DNA of 64,000 bases from Poindextera sp036272595 (GCA_036272595.1 DATAYM010000014.1:17064-81063); one strand, 5' to 3'. Positions 33,701-42,646 are shown, counted from the stretch's first letter. Translations and numbers: made by a program. The notes: generated by a model from the sequence alone, not told the origin.

Positions 33701-35551
33701 ATGAACGCCCAAACGCCCATCGTCGCCGACACCCTGACCCGCACCAACGATTTCGTGGTCAAGTTCGCCAATGTGAACGGCTCCGGCTCGGCCAGCGCCA
33801 ACGGCATGTTCGCCAAGGCGATCCTGCGCATGGGCGTGCCGGTGGCGGCGCGCAACATCTTCCCGTCCAACATCCAGGGCCTGCCGACCTGGTTCGAGGT
33901 GCGCGTCTCCGAGGAGGGCCACCTGGGCCGGCGCGGCGGCGTCGACCTGATGGTGGCGATGAACCCGCAGACCTGGGACAAGGACCTGGCCGAGATCGAA
34001 CCCGGCGGCTACCTGTTCTACGATTCCACCAAGCCGCTGCCGCCGGAGAAGTTTCGCGCCGACGTCCGCGTCGTCGGCGTGCCGCTGACCGCCATCTGCA
34101 ACGCCGCCTATACCGATCCGAGGCAGCGGCAGCTGTTCAAGAACATCATCTATGTCGGCGCCCTGGCCGCCTTGCTGGACATCGACCTGACGGTGATGGA
34201 GCAGCTGGTCGGCGAGCAGTTCAAGGGCAAGGACCGGCTGATCGCGCCGAACATCGCCGCCCTGCACATGGGCCGCGACTATGTGGCCGAGCATATCGCG
34301 CCGCTCGGCCTCAGGGTGCGGCGCTCGGACAAGGTCGGCGACCGCATCTTCGTCGAGGGCAATTCGGCCGCGGCGCTGGGCGCGGTCTATGGCGGCGCCA
34401 CGGTCTGCGCCTGGTATCCGATCACCCCGTCGACCTCCCTGGCCGAGGCCTTCACCGGCTATTGCGAGGACTTCCGCATCGAACCCGAAACCGGCAAGGC
34501 GCGCTACGCCATCATCCAGGCCGAGGACGAGATCGCCTCCATCGGCGTGGTCGTCGGCGCCGCCTGGAACGGCGCGCGGGCCTTCACCTGCACCTCCGGC
34601 CCCGGCGTCTCGCTGATGACCGAGTTCGTCGGCCTGAGCTATTTCGCCGAGGTTCCGGCGGTGATCTTCGACGTCCAGCGCGGCGGCCCCTCCACCGGCA
34701 TGCCGACCCGGACGCAACAGGCCGACATCCTCGCCGCCGCCTACGCCTCCCACGGCGACACCAAGCACCCGCTGCTGTTCCCCGCCGATCCGGGCGAGTG
34801 CTTCACCATGGGCGCCCTGGCCTTCGATCTGGCCGACCGGCTGCAGACCACCATCTTCGTCATGCTGGACCTGGACATCGGCATGAACGAGTGGCTGACC
34901 GAGCCCTTCGCCTGGGACGACAACCGCCGCCTCGACCGCGGCAAGGTGATGACCTACGAGGACCTGGAGGCCGGCAAGGACTTCGGCCGCTATCTCGAGG
35001 TCGACGGCGACGGCATCGCCTACCGCACCTATCCCGGGACCCACCCCGAGCGCGGCGGCTATTTCACCCGCGGCACCTCGCGCAACCCCTACGCCCGCTA
35101 TAGCGAGGAGGGCGCGGTCTATGTCGACAACATGCAGCGGCTGCTGCGCAAGTTCGAGACCGCCAAGAGCCTGATCCCGGCCCCGATCCGCCGCGACGCG
35201 CGCCGCGCCGCCAAGACCGGCGCGATCTATTTCGGCTCGACCACCCCCGCCATGCATGAAGCGCTGGAGACGCTGGAGGCCCAGGGCCGCCATGTCGACG
35301 CCATGCGCCTGCGCGGCTTTCCCTTCTCGAACGAGGTGATGGATTTCATCGCCGCCCACGAGCAGGTGTTCGTGGTCGAGCAGAACCGCGACGGCCAGCT
35401 GCGCACCCTGATCATGAACGAGGGCGGCGTCGACCCGGCGAAACTCATCGCCGTCAACCACTATGACGGCACGCCGATCACCGCCCGCTTCATCGCCGGC
35501 GAGATCGCCGCCAGGATCGCCGCCCATCCGCTCGTCGAGGCCGCCGAATGA
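33701..35551 (+). CDS. korA: 2-oxoglutarate:acceptor oxidoreductase, fused gamma-alpha subunit
   Basis: A 616-residue subunit in which an N-terminal gamma domain (about residues 20-200; GSGSASANGMFAKAILRMGV) is fused to the alpha/pyrimidine-binding domain (about residues 215-600; GNSAAALGAVYGGATVCAWY, then PITPSTSLAEAFT). The RGGPSTGMPTRTQQADI motif is shared by all 2-oxoacid:ferredoxin oxidoreductases. The gene begins 11 bases after korC and overlaps korB by four bases (ATGA). The enzyme oxidatively decarboxylates a 2-oxoacid to acyl-CoA, here most likely 2-oxoglutarate to succinyl-CoA. Pyruvate- or indolepyruvate-type specificity is less likely given the KorC partner. Confidence 0.88.
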   Translation: MNAQTPIVADTLTRTNDFVVKFANVNGSGSASANGMFAKAILRMGVPVAARNIFPSNIQGLPTWFEVRVSEEGHLGRRGGVDLMVAMNPQTWDKDLAEIEPGGYLFYDSTKPLPPEKFRADVRVVGVPLTAICNAAYTDPRQRQLFKNIIYVGALAALLDIDLTVMEQLVGEQFKGKDRLIAPNIAALHMGRDYVAEHIAPLGLRVRRSDKVGDRIFVEGNSAAALGAVYGGATVCAWYPITPSTSLAEAFTGYCEDFRIEPETGKARYAIIQAEDEIASIGVVVGAAWNGARAFTCTSGPGVSLMTEFVGLSYFAEVPAVIFDVQRGGPSTGMPTRTQQADILAAAYASHGDTKHPLLFPADPGECFTMGALAFDLADRLQTTIFVMLDLDIGMNEWLTEPFAWDDNRRLDRGKVMTYEDLEAGKDFGRYLEVDGDGIAYRTYPGTHPERGGYFTRGTSRNPYARYSEEGAVYVDNMQRLLRKFETAKSLIPAPIRRDARRAAKTGAIYFGSTTPAMHEALETLEAQGRHVDAMRLRGFPFSNEVMDFIAAHEQVFVVEQNRDGQLRTLIMNEGGVDPAKLIAVNHYDGTPITARFIAGEIAARIAAHPLVEAAE

Positions 35552-36603
35552 CCTACATCACCAAGCCCCGCCTGCACCATCCGGGCCTGGCCGAGAACGC
35601 CCTGGGCTTCACGCGCCGCGACTACGAGGGCTCGGTCTCCACCCTCTGCGCCGGCTGCGGCCACGATTCGATCAGCGCCTCGATCATCCAGGCCTGCTAT
35701 GAGCTGGCCTTGCCGCCGCACCGCATCGCCAAGCTGTCCGGCATCGGCTGTTCGTCGAAGACCCCGGACTATTTCGTCGGCGCCGCGCACGGCTTCAACA
35801 CCGTGCACGGCCGCATGCCTTCGGTGATGACCGGCGCCAACCTGGCCAACAAGGACCTGATCTATCTCGGGGTTTCCGGCGACGGCGATTCCGCCTCGAT
35901 CGGGCTGGGCCAGTTCGCCCACTGCATCCGGCGCGGCGTCAACATGGTCTATATCGTCGAGAACAATGGGGTCTACGGCCTGACCAAGGGCCAGTTCTCC
36001 GCCACCTCCGACGCCGGCTCGAAGAGCAAGAAGGGCGTGGTCAACCACGACTCGGCCATCGACCTGGTCTCGCTGGCCCTGCAGCTCGGCGCGACCTTCG
36101 TGGCGCGCAGCTTCTCGGGCGACAAGACCCAGCTGGTGCCGCTGATCAAGGCGGCGCTCAGCCACAAGGGCTCGGCCTTCATCGACTGCATCAGCCCCTG
36201 CGTGCAGTTCAACAACCACCTGGGCTCGACCAAGAGCTTCGACTATGTGCGCGAGCACAATGCGGCGATGAACCGGCTGGACGTCATTGCGCCGCACGCC
36301 CCGATCGAGATCGACCACGCGCCCGGCACCGTGGAAATGGTCACCCAGCACGACGGCTCGGTCCTGGCCTTGCGCAAGCTCAGCGCCCACTACGATCCCA
36401 GCGACCGCTCCCAGGCGCTGGCCCACCTGCAGGAGCGCGCCGCCGCCGGCGAGATCGTCACCGGCCTGCTCTATGTCGATCCGACCCCCAGCGACCTGCA
36501 CGACCACCTGGACACGGTCGACACCCCGCTGAACGCGCTGACCGACGCCGAGCTCACCCCCGGCGCCGGCGCCCTCGCGGCGCTGAACGCCAGCCTGCGC
36601 TAG
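35548..36603 (+). CDS. korB: 2-oxoglutarate:acceptor oxidoreductase, beta (thiamine-diphosphate) subunit
   Basis: A 351-residue TPP-binding subunit. [4Fe-4S] ligands are C34 and C37 (TLCAGCGHDSI), a cysteine in GIGCSSKTPDYF and one in SPCVQFNNH. The TPP motif runs from GDGDSASIGLGQFAH to ENNGVYGLTKGQFS. It forms the catalytic core with KorA. A strong hairpin repeat begins at its stop codon. The enzyme class is usually oxygen-sensitive, so its presence with apparently aerobic genes suggests an oxygen-tolerant version or a microaerobic role. Confidence 0.92.
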   Translation: MTYITKPRLHHPGLAENALGFTRRDYEGSVSTLCAGCGHDSISASIIQACYELALPPHRIAKLSGIGCSSKTPDYFVGAAHGFNTVHGRMPSVMTGANLANKDLIYLGVSGDGDSASIGLGQFAHCIRRGVNMVYIVENNGVYGLTKGQFSATSDAGSKSKKGVVNHDSAIDLVSLALQLGATFVARSFSGDKTQLVPLIKAALSHKGSAFIDCISPCVQFNNHLGSTKSFDYVREHNAAMNRLDVIAPHAPIEIDHAPGTVEMVTQHDGSVLALRKLSAHYDPSDRSQALAHLQERAAAGEIVTGLLYVDPTPSDLHDHLDTVDTPLNALTDAELTPGAGALAALNASLR

Positions 36604-36652
36604 AGCATGTCAGGCGAAATTGCTGGCGGTTTCGCCGCCCGGACATGCTCTA
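36601..36652. repeat. Inverted repeat TAGAGCATGTC / GACATGCTCTA after korB
   Basis: An 11-bp perfect inverted repeat starting at the korB stop codon, with a nested GGCGAAA / TTTCGCC pair inside the loop. AGAGCATGTC-type palindromes are dispersed in many Caulobacterales and related genomes. Here it may also end the kor transcript. Confidence 0.6.
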
Positions 36653-36665
36653 AACTAAAGATTCC

Positions 36666-36715
36666 AGACCCTTTTTGTCCGGTTCAGATAGCTCTATCTG
36701 AACCGGAAAGGGTCT
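36666..36715 (+). repeat. Long hairpin overlapping the ribosome site of the next gene
   Basis: CCGGTTCAGATAG / CTATCTGAACCGG (13 bp, two-base loop) is flanked by AGACCCTTT / AAAGGGTCT (9 bp) with a four-base bulge (TTGT) on the left arm. The right arm contains AAAGGG, the only plausible ribosome site for the gene starting at 36723, so an RNA hairpin would hide it. Also resembles a dispersed genomic repeat. Confidence 0.6.
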
Positions 36716-36722
36716 AGCGCCA

Positions 36723-38243
36723 ATGGCCGAAAAACTGCTGGTTCTCGGGGCCGGCATGGCCGGGCTGTTCACGGCCCTGGCCTTCGCGCCGGGGACGCGC
36801 GAGATCCTGATCCTGGAACGCGACCCGGCCCTGCCGGACGGCGGGGTCGAGGCGGCCTTCGCCGATTGGCATCGGCGCGGCGTCGGCCAGCTGCGCCACA
36901 GCCACGGCTTCCTCGCCCGCATGCGCAACGTCATCAAGCACCGGCATCCGGACCTGCTCGACCGGCTGCGCGAGGCGGGCTGCCGCGAGATCGGCTTCGC
37001 CGACCTGATGCCGACGGCCTTGCGCCAGACCTACACGCCGCGGCCCGGCGACGAGGACATGGTCATCCTGACCAGCCGCCGCACCAGTTTCGAGTTCATC
37101 GTCCGCCGCTATGTCGAGGCGCTGCCGGGCGTCGCCATCGTCTCGGACGCCTTCGTCCGTGAACTGATCATCGACGCCGAGCCCGGCGCGCCGTTGCGCG
37201 TCCTCGGCGCGCGCGGCGAACGGGACGGCCGGCCCGAAGAGTGGCGCGCCGACGTGACCGTCGACGCCCAGGGGCGGCTTTCCGAGGCCAAGGACCAGCT
37301 GATCGCCGCCGGCGCCGCCATCGCCGAGGAGGCCGAGGACTGCGGCATCCTCTATTTCACCCGCCACTACCGCCGGGTCGCCGCCGAGCCGGCGGCGTCC
37401 CGCGCCACCTCGACCGGCGACCTGGGCTACATAAAGTACGCCCGCTTTCCCGGCGACAACGGCTGCTTCTCCATCACCCTGGCCGTGCCCGAGGTCGAGA
37501 CGGCGCTGCGCCAGGCGGTGCTGAAGCCCGAAGTGTTCGAGCAGGTCTGCGCCATGTTCCCGGGCATCGCCGACTGGGTCGGACCGCCCGCCTCCGAGCC
37601 GATCAGCCGGGTGTTCGGCATGGGCGACCTGAAAAGCCATTGGCGGCGGTTCGTCAGCCCCGAGCGCCGCGCCATCCTGGGTTTCTTCGCGCTCGGCGAC
37701 AGCCTGATCCGCACCAATCCGCTCTATGGCCGCGGCTGCTCCTTCGCCGCCGTGGAATCCGAGATCCTTCAGAGCGTGCTGGACGAGACCGCCGACCCGG
37801 CGCTGCGGGCCCGGCTCTACGACGCCCGCATCGCCACGGCGCTGCGCCCCTATTTCGAGGACATGCGCGGGCAGGATCGCGCCGCCATCCGCCGCGCCGC
37901 GCGCGCCCTCGACCCCAGCTATCGCGCGCCGCTGCGGAGCCGGGTGCTGCAGAGCTTCATCGGCGACGGCGTCGGCATCGCCGTGCGCACCGATGTCGAC
38001 CTGCTGCGCGAGGTGCTGCGCGAATTCAACATGGTCGATCCGCCGCGCGCCTGGCTGAAACGCCCTGAGAACATGCTGAAGGTGGTCGGCCGCTGGGCGC
38101 GCGGACGCACCGCCAACGCGCGCTACTACCCGCCGCCGCTCGGGCCGCGGCGCGGCGAGATGATGGCGGCGCTCGGCCTGGATCCGGTCGCCGCCAGCCC
38201 GGTCTTGCTCTTCGGCGCGCCTGCGGAGACAAAGGAGGCCTGA
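36723..38243 (+). CDS. FAD-dependent monooxygenase/epoxidase-like protein
   Basis: A 506-residue flavoprotein. The FAD-binding Rossmann motif LLVLGAGMAGLFTALAF lies at about residue 5. A GVGQLRHSHGFLARMRN segment follows (histidine-containing, seen in LasC-like epoxidases and related FAD monooxygenases), and a second FAD contact FALGDSLIRTNPLYGRGCSF lies near residue 320. The C-terminal 150 residues have no recognised domain. Likely an NAD(P)H-dependent hydroxylase or epoxidase, substrate unknown. The start ATG is preceded by AAAGGG buried in a hairpin. It runs in the same direction as korB but is separated by 119 bp of repeats. Confidence 0.78.
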   Translation: MAEKLLVLGAGMAGLFTALAFAPGTREILILERDPALPDGGVEAAFADWHRRGVGQLRHSHGFLARMRNVIKHRHPDLLDRLREAGCREIGFADLMPTALRQTYTPRPGDEDMVILTSRRTSFEFIVRRYVEALPGVAIVSDAFVRELIIDAEPGAPLRVLGARGERDGRPEEWRADVTVDAQGRLSEAKDQLIAAGAAIAEEAEDCGILYFTRHYRRVAAEPAASRATSTGDLGYIKYARFPGDNGCFSITLAVPEVETALRQAVLKPEVFEQVCAMFPGIADWVGPPASEPISRVFGMGDLKSHWRRFVSPERRAILGFFALGDSLIRTNPLYGRGCSFAAVESEILQSVLDETADPALRARLYDARIATALRPYFEDMRGQDRAAIRRAARALDPSYRAPLRSRVLQSFIGDGVGIAVRTDVDLLREVLREFNMVDPPRAWLKRPENMLKVVGRWARGRTANARYYPPPLGPRRGEMMAALGLDPVAASPVLLFGAPAETKEA

Positions 38244-38263
38244 ACGATCGGGGCTCGGGGTCG

Positions 38264-40174
38264 ATGGCGCGGCAAGGCGAGAGCGTTCCAGCCTATCGGC
38301 CGAGACCCTGCCTGCGGGTCGGCGTCAGCGGCCACCGGACCGGCCCGAAACTGCCGGAAGAGGCCGAGCCGGCCATCCGCGCCACCGTCGCGCGGCTGTT
38401 CGACCAGCTGTCCCGCGCCTACGCCAGGTCCGCCGACGACGCGCTCTGGGCCTTCGGGCCCGAGCCGCCCCAACTGGTGGTGGTCTCGGCCCTGGCCGAG
38501 GGCGCCGACCGGATCGTCGCCGAGGTCGGGCTCGACCACGGCGCCGTGCTCGACGTGGTGCTTCCCGCCTCCCGCGACTATTACGCCCGCGATTTCACCA
38601 GCGCCGAGTCCCGGTCGCAGTATCGGCGGCTGCTGGGCAGGGCCCGCTCGGTGTTCGAGCTCGGAACGCCCGACGGAACCCTGGCCGAGAAGCGCGGCTA
38701 TGAGGGCGCCGGCCTGATCATGCTGGCGCACGCCGACATCCTGATCGCCATCTGGGACGAGGGCGAGTCCGCCGGCATCGGCGGCACGGCCAACATGGTG
38801 CAGCAGGCGGTCAGCGAGGGCATGCCGATCCTGCTGATCAATCCGGCGACCCCGAGCGAGGCGAGGCTGCTCTGGACCGGCGGCATGGAGTTGCCGCCCG
38901 CCAGGGTACGCACCGAGGACCTGCCGGCCAGCGACGCCTTCGCCGCCCTGCCGGAGCTTGTCGAGACGCTCATCGCGCCGCCTGACGACGCCGCGACCCG
39001 CTCGTCGCTGCTGGTCTTCTATGGCGAGCCGCCGGCGTCCATGCCCCGCTGGCCGCTCTATTCGGCGCTGTTGCAGCTCTTGGCGGTGCGCCAGCTGCGC
39101 GCCACCGACTTCCTGCCCAGGGACGTGCAGCCCTATTCGCCGGACCAGTGGCGGGCCCTGTTTCCCGGCCCGCCGGAGCCGCTGACCGAAACGGTCTGCA
39201 ACCTCTTGCTGCCGGCGATCACCCTGCCGAACCGGTACGCCATGCGTTATGGCGAGCTCTATCGCTCGGCCTTTGTCTTCAACTTCCTGGCCGCGGCCGT
39301 CGCCGTCACCCTGGCGCTCCTGGGACTGTCCGCCGAACTGCCCTGGCTGCACGACCGCTTCGACGAAAACGGCCGGCTGCTGATCAAGGTCTGGCTGGCG
39401 ACCGGCGAGATCAGCCTGCTGGCGGCGATCGTGGTGATCTGGAGCCGGGGCGCCTCGGAAGGCTGGCACCGGCGCTGGCTGGACTACCGCCGCGCCGCCG
39501 AATGGCTGCGGCAGCTGCGCGTGCTCGGCCTGGTCGGCGCCCGTTCGCCGATACCGCGGCCGCGGCGAAGGCCGCCGATCCGCCCGGACGTCCCCTACGC
39601 CGCGCGACAGGACCAGGACGACTGGGTCGGCTGGTATGTCCGCGCCGTCGAGCGGCTGATGCCGCCGCCCAACCGCGCGGCCGACGCCGACTATCTGCAG
39701 GCCGCGCGCACGGCGGTGATCACCGTGGAGCTGCGCGGCCAGATCAACTACCACCACGACAACAGCCGGCACATGGAACTGGCCGCGCGGCGCCTGCACC
39801 GGAGCGGACAGGTGCTCTTCTGGACCCCGGCGCTGGTCGGAATCAGCTTCATCCTGGCCTATTTCGCCTACCGGATCTGGGGCCTGGGCCTCGCCTACGA
39901 CGGCCGATTCTACGCGACGGCGGTGACCGCGGCCCTGCCGGCCTTTGGCGCGGCGCTGTACGCCATCCGCGTGCAGGGCGACTTCGAGACGGTCGCCGCC
40001 CGTTCGGAGGAGATGGCGGCGCGGCTGTCGACCATCCGCGAAGTCATGAATGACGAGCCCATCGATTTCTTCCGCCTTTCCGACCTGATCCAGCGGGCGG
40101 CGGCGGTGATGAGCGCCGAACAGTCGGAATGGCGCACCCTGTTCAGCACCCGTCCCTTGAGCCTGCCCGCCTGA
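38264..40174 (+). CDS. SLOG-like nucleotide-sensor domain fused to four-helix membrane (SLATT/DUF4231-like) module
   Basis: A 636-residue protein with an unusual fusion. Residues about 15-195 resemble the SLOG Rossmann-like family: LRVGVSGHRTG, VVSALAEGADRIVAEVG, a DFTSAESRSQYRRLL segment, ADILIAIWDEG and IGGTANMVQQAVSEGMPIL. About residues 334-358 and 377-398 form one helix pair, and 516-537 and 551-568 form a second. Between and after them lie segments (QINYHHDNSRHMELAARRLH and RVQGDFETVAARSEEMAARL) reminiscent of the SLATT/DUF4231 effectors. Such SLOG plus 2TM pairs are proposed nucleotide-activated pore-formers in bacterial conflict systems; that function is inference here. ATG at 38264 follows GGGGTCG. 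The next gene encodes a lipoprotein. Confidence 0.6.
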   Translation: MARQGESVPAYRPRPCLRVGVSGHRTGPKLPEEAEPAIRATVARLFDQLSRAYARSADDALWAFGPEPPQLVVVSALAEGADRIVAEVGLDHGAVLDVVLPASRDYYARDFTSAESRSQYRRLLGRARSVFELGTPDGTLAEKRGYEGAGLIMLAHADILIAIWDEGESAGIGGTANMVQQAVSEGMPILLINPATPSEARLLWTGGMELPPARVRTEDLPASDAFAALPELVETLIAPPDDAATRSSLLVFYGEPPASMPRWPLYSALLQLLAVRQLRATDFLPRDVQPYSPDQWRALFPGPPEPLTETVCNLLLPAITLPNRYAMRYGELYRSAFVFNFLAAAVAVTLALLGLSAELPWLHDRFDENGRLLIKVWLATGEISLLAAIVVIWSRGASEGWHRRWLDYRRAAEWLRQLRVLGLVGARSPIPRPRRRPPIRPDVPYAARQDQDDWVGWYVRAVERLMPPPNRAADADYLQAARTAVITVELRGQINYHHDNSRHMELAARRLHRSGQVLFWTPALVGISFILAYFAYRIWGLGLAYDGRFYATAVTAALPAFGAALYAIRVQGDFETVAARSEEMAARLSTIREVMNDEPIDFFRLSDLIQRAAAVMSAEQSEWRTLFSTRPLSLPA

Positions 40175-40220
40175 CCGGCTGGGCGGACGTCGGCCAGCAC
40201 CACGGCGACGCCATGGCCTA

Positions 40221-40250
40221 TTGACCTCGTTCGAACCCGCGCCTCATGCT
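40221..40250 (+). promoter_or_regulatory. Possible sigma70-type promoter for the lipoprotein gene
   Basis: TTGACC (40221) and CATGCT (40245) separated by 18 bases lie 28 bp upstream of the lipoprotein ATG. The -35 match is good and the -10 match is weak. It suggests the lipoprotein can be expressed separately from the SLOG-membrane gene. Confidence 0.3.
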
Positions 40251-40277
40251 GGCTCCGCGTCATTTGGGGGGCCTGGA

Positions 40278-41540
40278 ATGCGCGCATCGGCAAGATGGCT
40301 GGCGTTGGCGTCGCTGTCGCTGGCGTTGGGCGGGTGCGTGTCCGCCGGTTCGCTGGCCAATCGCGGCGTCTCGATCGACGAGGGCGTCGGCAAGATGGCC
40401 AACCGCGGCATCCTGCTGAACCTGGCCAGGGCCAGCAAGGGCGAGCCGCTCTATTTCGTCTCGATCGGCAACGTCCAGGCCCAGGGCACCACAGACCTCA
40501 GGATCGGCGCGCCCGGCTTCACCGAGGGCGCCAGCCTGCCGCTGGCGGCGCGGCAGATCATCCAGAGCGGCACCTCGACCTTCCTCGACAACACCATCAA
40601 CACCAACTTCCAGATGGGGGTGTTCAACACCCAGACCTTCTATGAAGGCATGCTGCAGCCGCTGGGCCTGAACGACATCGACCTTCTGCTGCACCAGGGC
40701 TTTTCGCGCGAGATGGTCTTCTACCTGGTGATCGAGAAGGCCAAGGTCACGCCCTGTCCGCTGTCCGCCAGCCCCGACCCCTGCATCCTCTACAACGACC
40801 CCGCCAACCCGTCCTACCTGCTGTTCCGGGGGGCCATCGAGGCGGCGATGGAGCATGGCCTGGTCACCGAGGTGCCGCAGAACCTGGACAGCTACGTCGC
40901 GCCGACCAGCCCGGTGACCGACCAGGGCGCCGCCGGCGCGCAGCAGCAGGCCAGAGCCGCCGCCGAGCAGGTCGCGGCGCAGTCCTCCGGCGGCAATATC
41001 GGCAACGCCGGCAAGATCGATTTCGTCCTGCGGCCGCCGACCGAGGAGCCGAAGGCGCAGCTCTGCTTCGAGCGCGCCCTGTCCACCGAAACCGCCAAGA
41101 AGCAGTTCGACCAGCTGAAGGCCGAGGGAAAACCGCCCTTCTATTGCGGCAGCGGCCACAAGCGCGGCAGCGCGCCGCTGACGGTGCGGCTGTTCGACGG
41201 CAAGGACTACCAGATCGTGGTCACCACCCGCTCGATCTACGGCATATTCAACTATCTGGGCGCGGTGATGGACGCTCCGCCGAGCGAACAGCCGATGCTG
41301 GTGGACTACAAGGTGCCGTCCGAGACCACCCCCGCCGGGCCGTTGCTGACGGTGAACCATACCGGGATCCTCGCCACCGGCTGCTTCACGGCGGTCAACT
41401 ACGGCGGCAAGGGCTACTGCGTGCCGGAAGACGGCGCCCAGACCACCAAGCAGGTGTTCAATGTGTTGAGCGCGCTGGTGGCCCTGAAGCAGTCGCCCGG
41501 GGACCTGCCGGTGGCGCAGACCGTGCTGGTGGCGCCCTAG
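40278..41540 (+). CDS. Lipoprotein of unknown function
   Basis: A 420-residue secreted protein with a clear lipoprotein signal: basic MRASAR, hydrophobic ALASLSLALGG and lipobox LGGC at about residue 20. The mature part starts with GVSIDEGVGKMANRGILLNL. It continues with a domain of unknown family containing conserved-looking cysteine pairs (TPCPL, DPCIL, FYCGSG, TGCFTAVN, GYCVPED) and a Gln/Ala-rich low-complexity insert near residues 215-245. It was chosen over an in-frame ATG at 40221 because only this start gives a signal peptide and a GGGGGG-containing ribosome region. I do not recognise the family. The gene follows the SLOG-membrane gene by 103 bp in the same direction. Confidence 0.75.
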   Translation: MRASARWLALASLSLALGGCVSAGSLANRGVSIDEGVGKMANRGILLNLARASKGEPLYFVSIGNVQAQGTTDLRIGAPGFTEGASLPLAARQIIQSGTSTFLDNTINTNFQMGVFNTQTFYEGMLQPLGLNDIDLLLHQGFSREMVFYLVIEKAKVTPCPLSASPDPCILYNDPANPSYLLFRGAIEAAMEHGLVTEVPQNLDSYVAPTSPVTDQGAAGAQQQARAAAEQVAAQSSGGNIGNAGKIDFVLRPPTEEPKAQLCFERALSTETAKKQFDQLKAEGKPPFYCGSGHKRGSAPLTVRLFDGKDYQIVVTTRSIYGIFNYLGAVMDAPPSEQPMLVDYKVPSETTPAGPLLTVNHTGILATGCFTAVNYGGKGYCVPEDGAQTTKQVFNVLSALVALKQSPGDLPVAQTVLVAP

Positions 41541-41547
41541 CCTCTGG

Positions 41548-42636
41548 CTAGTCCAGCCGTCGCCGGTAGCAGAGGATGGCGATGGAAAAGACCACGACGG
41601 TGAAGATGGCCACCGGTCCCATGTGCGACCAGACCGCCATCGGCCCCTCGTCGCGCAGCAAGACGTCGCGGGTGGCGCGGATGTAGTGGGTCAGCGGAAT
41701 GGCCTCGCCGATCGCCCGCGCCCAGGCCGGCATGCCGTTGAACGGGAACATGAAGCCCGAGAGCAGGATCGACGGCAGGTAGGAGAAGGCCGAGGCCTGC
41801 ACCGCCTGGATCTGGGTCTGGGCCAGGGCCGAGAAGGCGAACCCCATCACCAGGTAGGCGGCGACGAACAGCGGCGTCGCCGCCACCAGCGCCCAGGTGG
41901 ACGCCGGCAGCGGCACGCCGAACAGCAGGTGGACGATGCCGAGCAGGCAGACGGTCTGCACGAAGCCGATGACCATGTAGGGCGCCAGCTTGCCGATCAG
42001 CGCCTCCGCCGGCCCGACCGGGGTGGCCAGAAGACTCTCCCAACTGCCCAGTTCGCGCTCGCGAACCAGGGTCAGCGCCCCGAGGAAGAGGCTGGTGATC
42101 ATCACGATCACCCCGACCAGCCCCGGCGCGATCGAGGATATGGTCTTGGCCCCGGGGTCGTGCAGCCAGACCAGGTCGACGCTGGGGGTCTGGTCCTCGG
42201 CGTAGACCTGCGCCACCTGCTTCCAGATGCCGGTCTCCAGGGCGGCGATCACCGGCTGCACCTCGGCGGGGTCGCCGGCGTCGGCGATGATGCGCACCAG
42301 CACGCCGTGGGTCTGCGGGTCGCGCCCGACCTCGATGCCGATCATGGCCGCGCCGCTGCGCACGGCCTTCTCGGCGGTTCCCGCCGCCCCGATCCCGCCC
42401 TTGAGAATGACCGCCGGATTGCCGCGGATGGCGTCCATCGCCGGCGCCACCAGCCGCGGCTCGTCGGTGGCGATGGCCAGCGGCACGTTCTTCGGCTGCA
42501 GGCTGATGGCGTAGCCGTACAGCAGGATCTGCAGCACCGGCAGCACGAAGATCAGCACCAGGGCGGCGCGATCGGCGATCAGCTGCAGGGTCTCGACCCT
42601 GGCCACCGCGGCGCAGCGCCTGAAACGAAAGCTCAT
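41548..42636 (-). CDS. ABC-2 type transporter permease (YbhS/YhhJ-like)
   Basis: A 362-residue membrane protein. A first helix (ALVLIFVLPVLQILLYGYAI) is followed by a large extracytoplasmic domain (about residues 45-165). Five further helices lie in residues 170-355, including the ABC2 signature LVRERELGSWESLLATPV and the LLSGFMFPFNGMPAWAR loop. This is the ABC2_membrane_3 class used for export of drugs or hydrophobic compounds. The ATP-binding gene ends ten bases upstream, so the two form an operon. The usual HlyD-type periplasmic adaptor and a second permease are absent, so a homodimeric permease is expected. Confidence 0.9.
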   Translation of the reverse strand: MSFRFRRCAAVARVETLQLIADRAALVLIFVLPVLQILLYGYAISLQPKNVPLAIATDEPRLVAPAMDAIRGNPAVILKGGIGAAGTAEKAVRSGAAMIGIEVGRDPQTHGVLVRIIADAGDPAEVQPVIAALETGIWKQVAQVYAEDQTPSVDLVWLHDPGAKTISSIAPGLVGVIVMITSLFLGALTLVRERELGSWESLLATPVGPAEALIGKLAPYMVIGFVQTVCLLGIVHLLFGVPLPASTWALVAATPLFVAAYLVMGFAFSALAQTQIQAVQASAFSYLPSILLSGFMFPFNGMPAWARAIGEAIPLTHYIRATRDVLLRDEGPMAVWSHMGPVAIFTVVVFSIAILCYRRRLD

Positions 42637-42646
42637 GCGCCCACCT

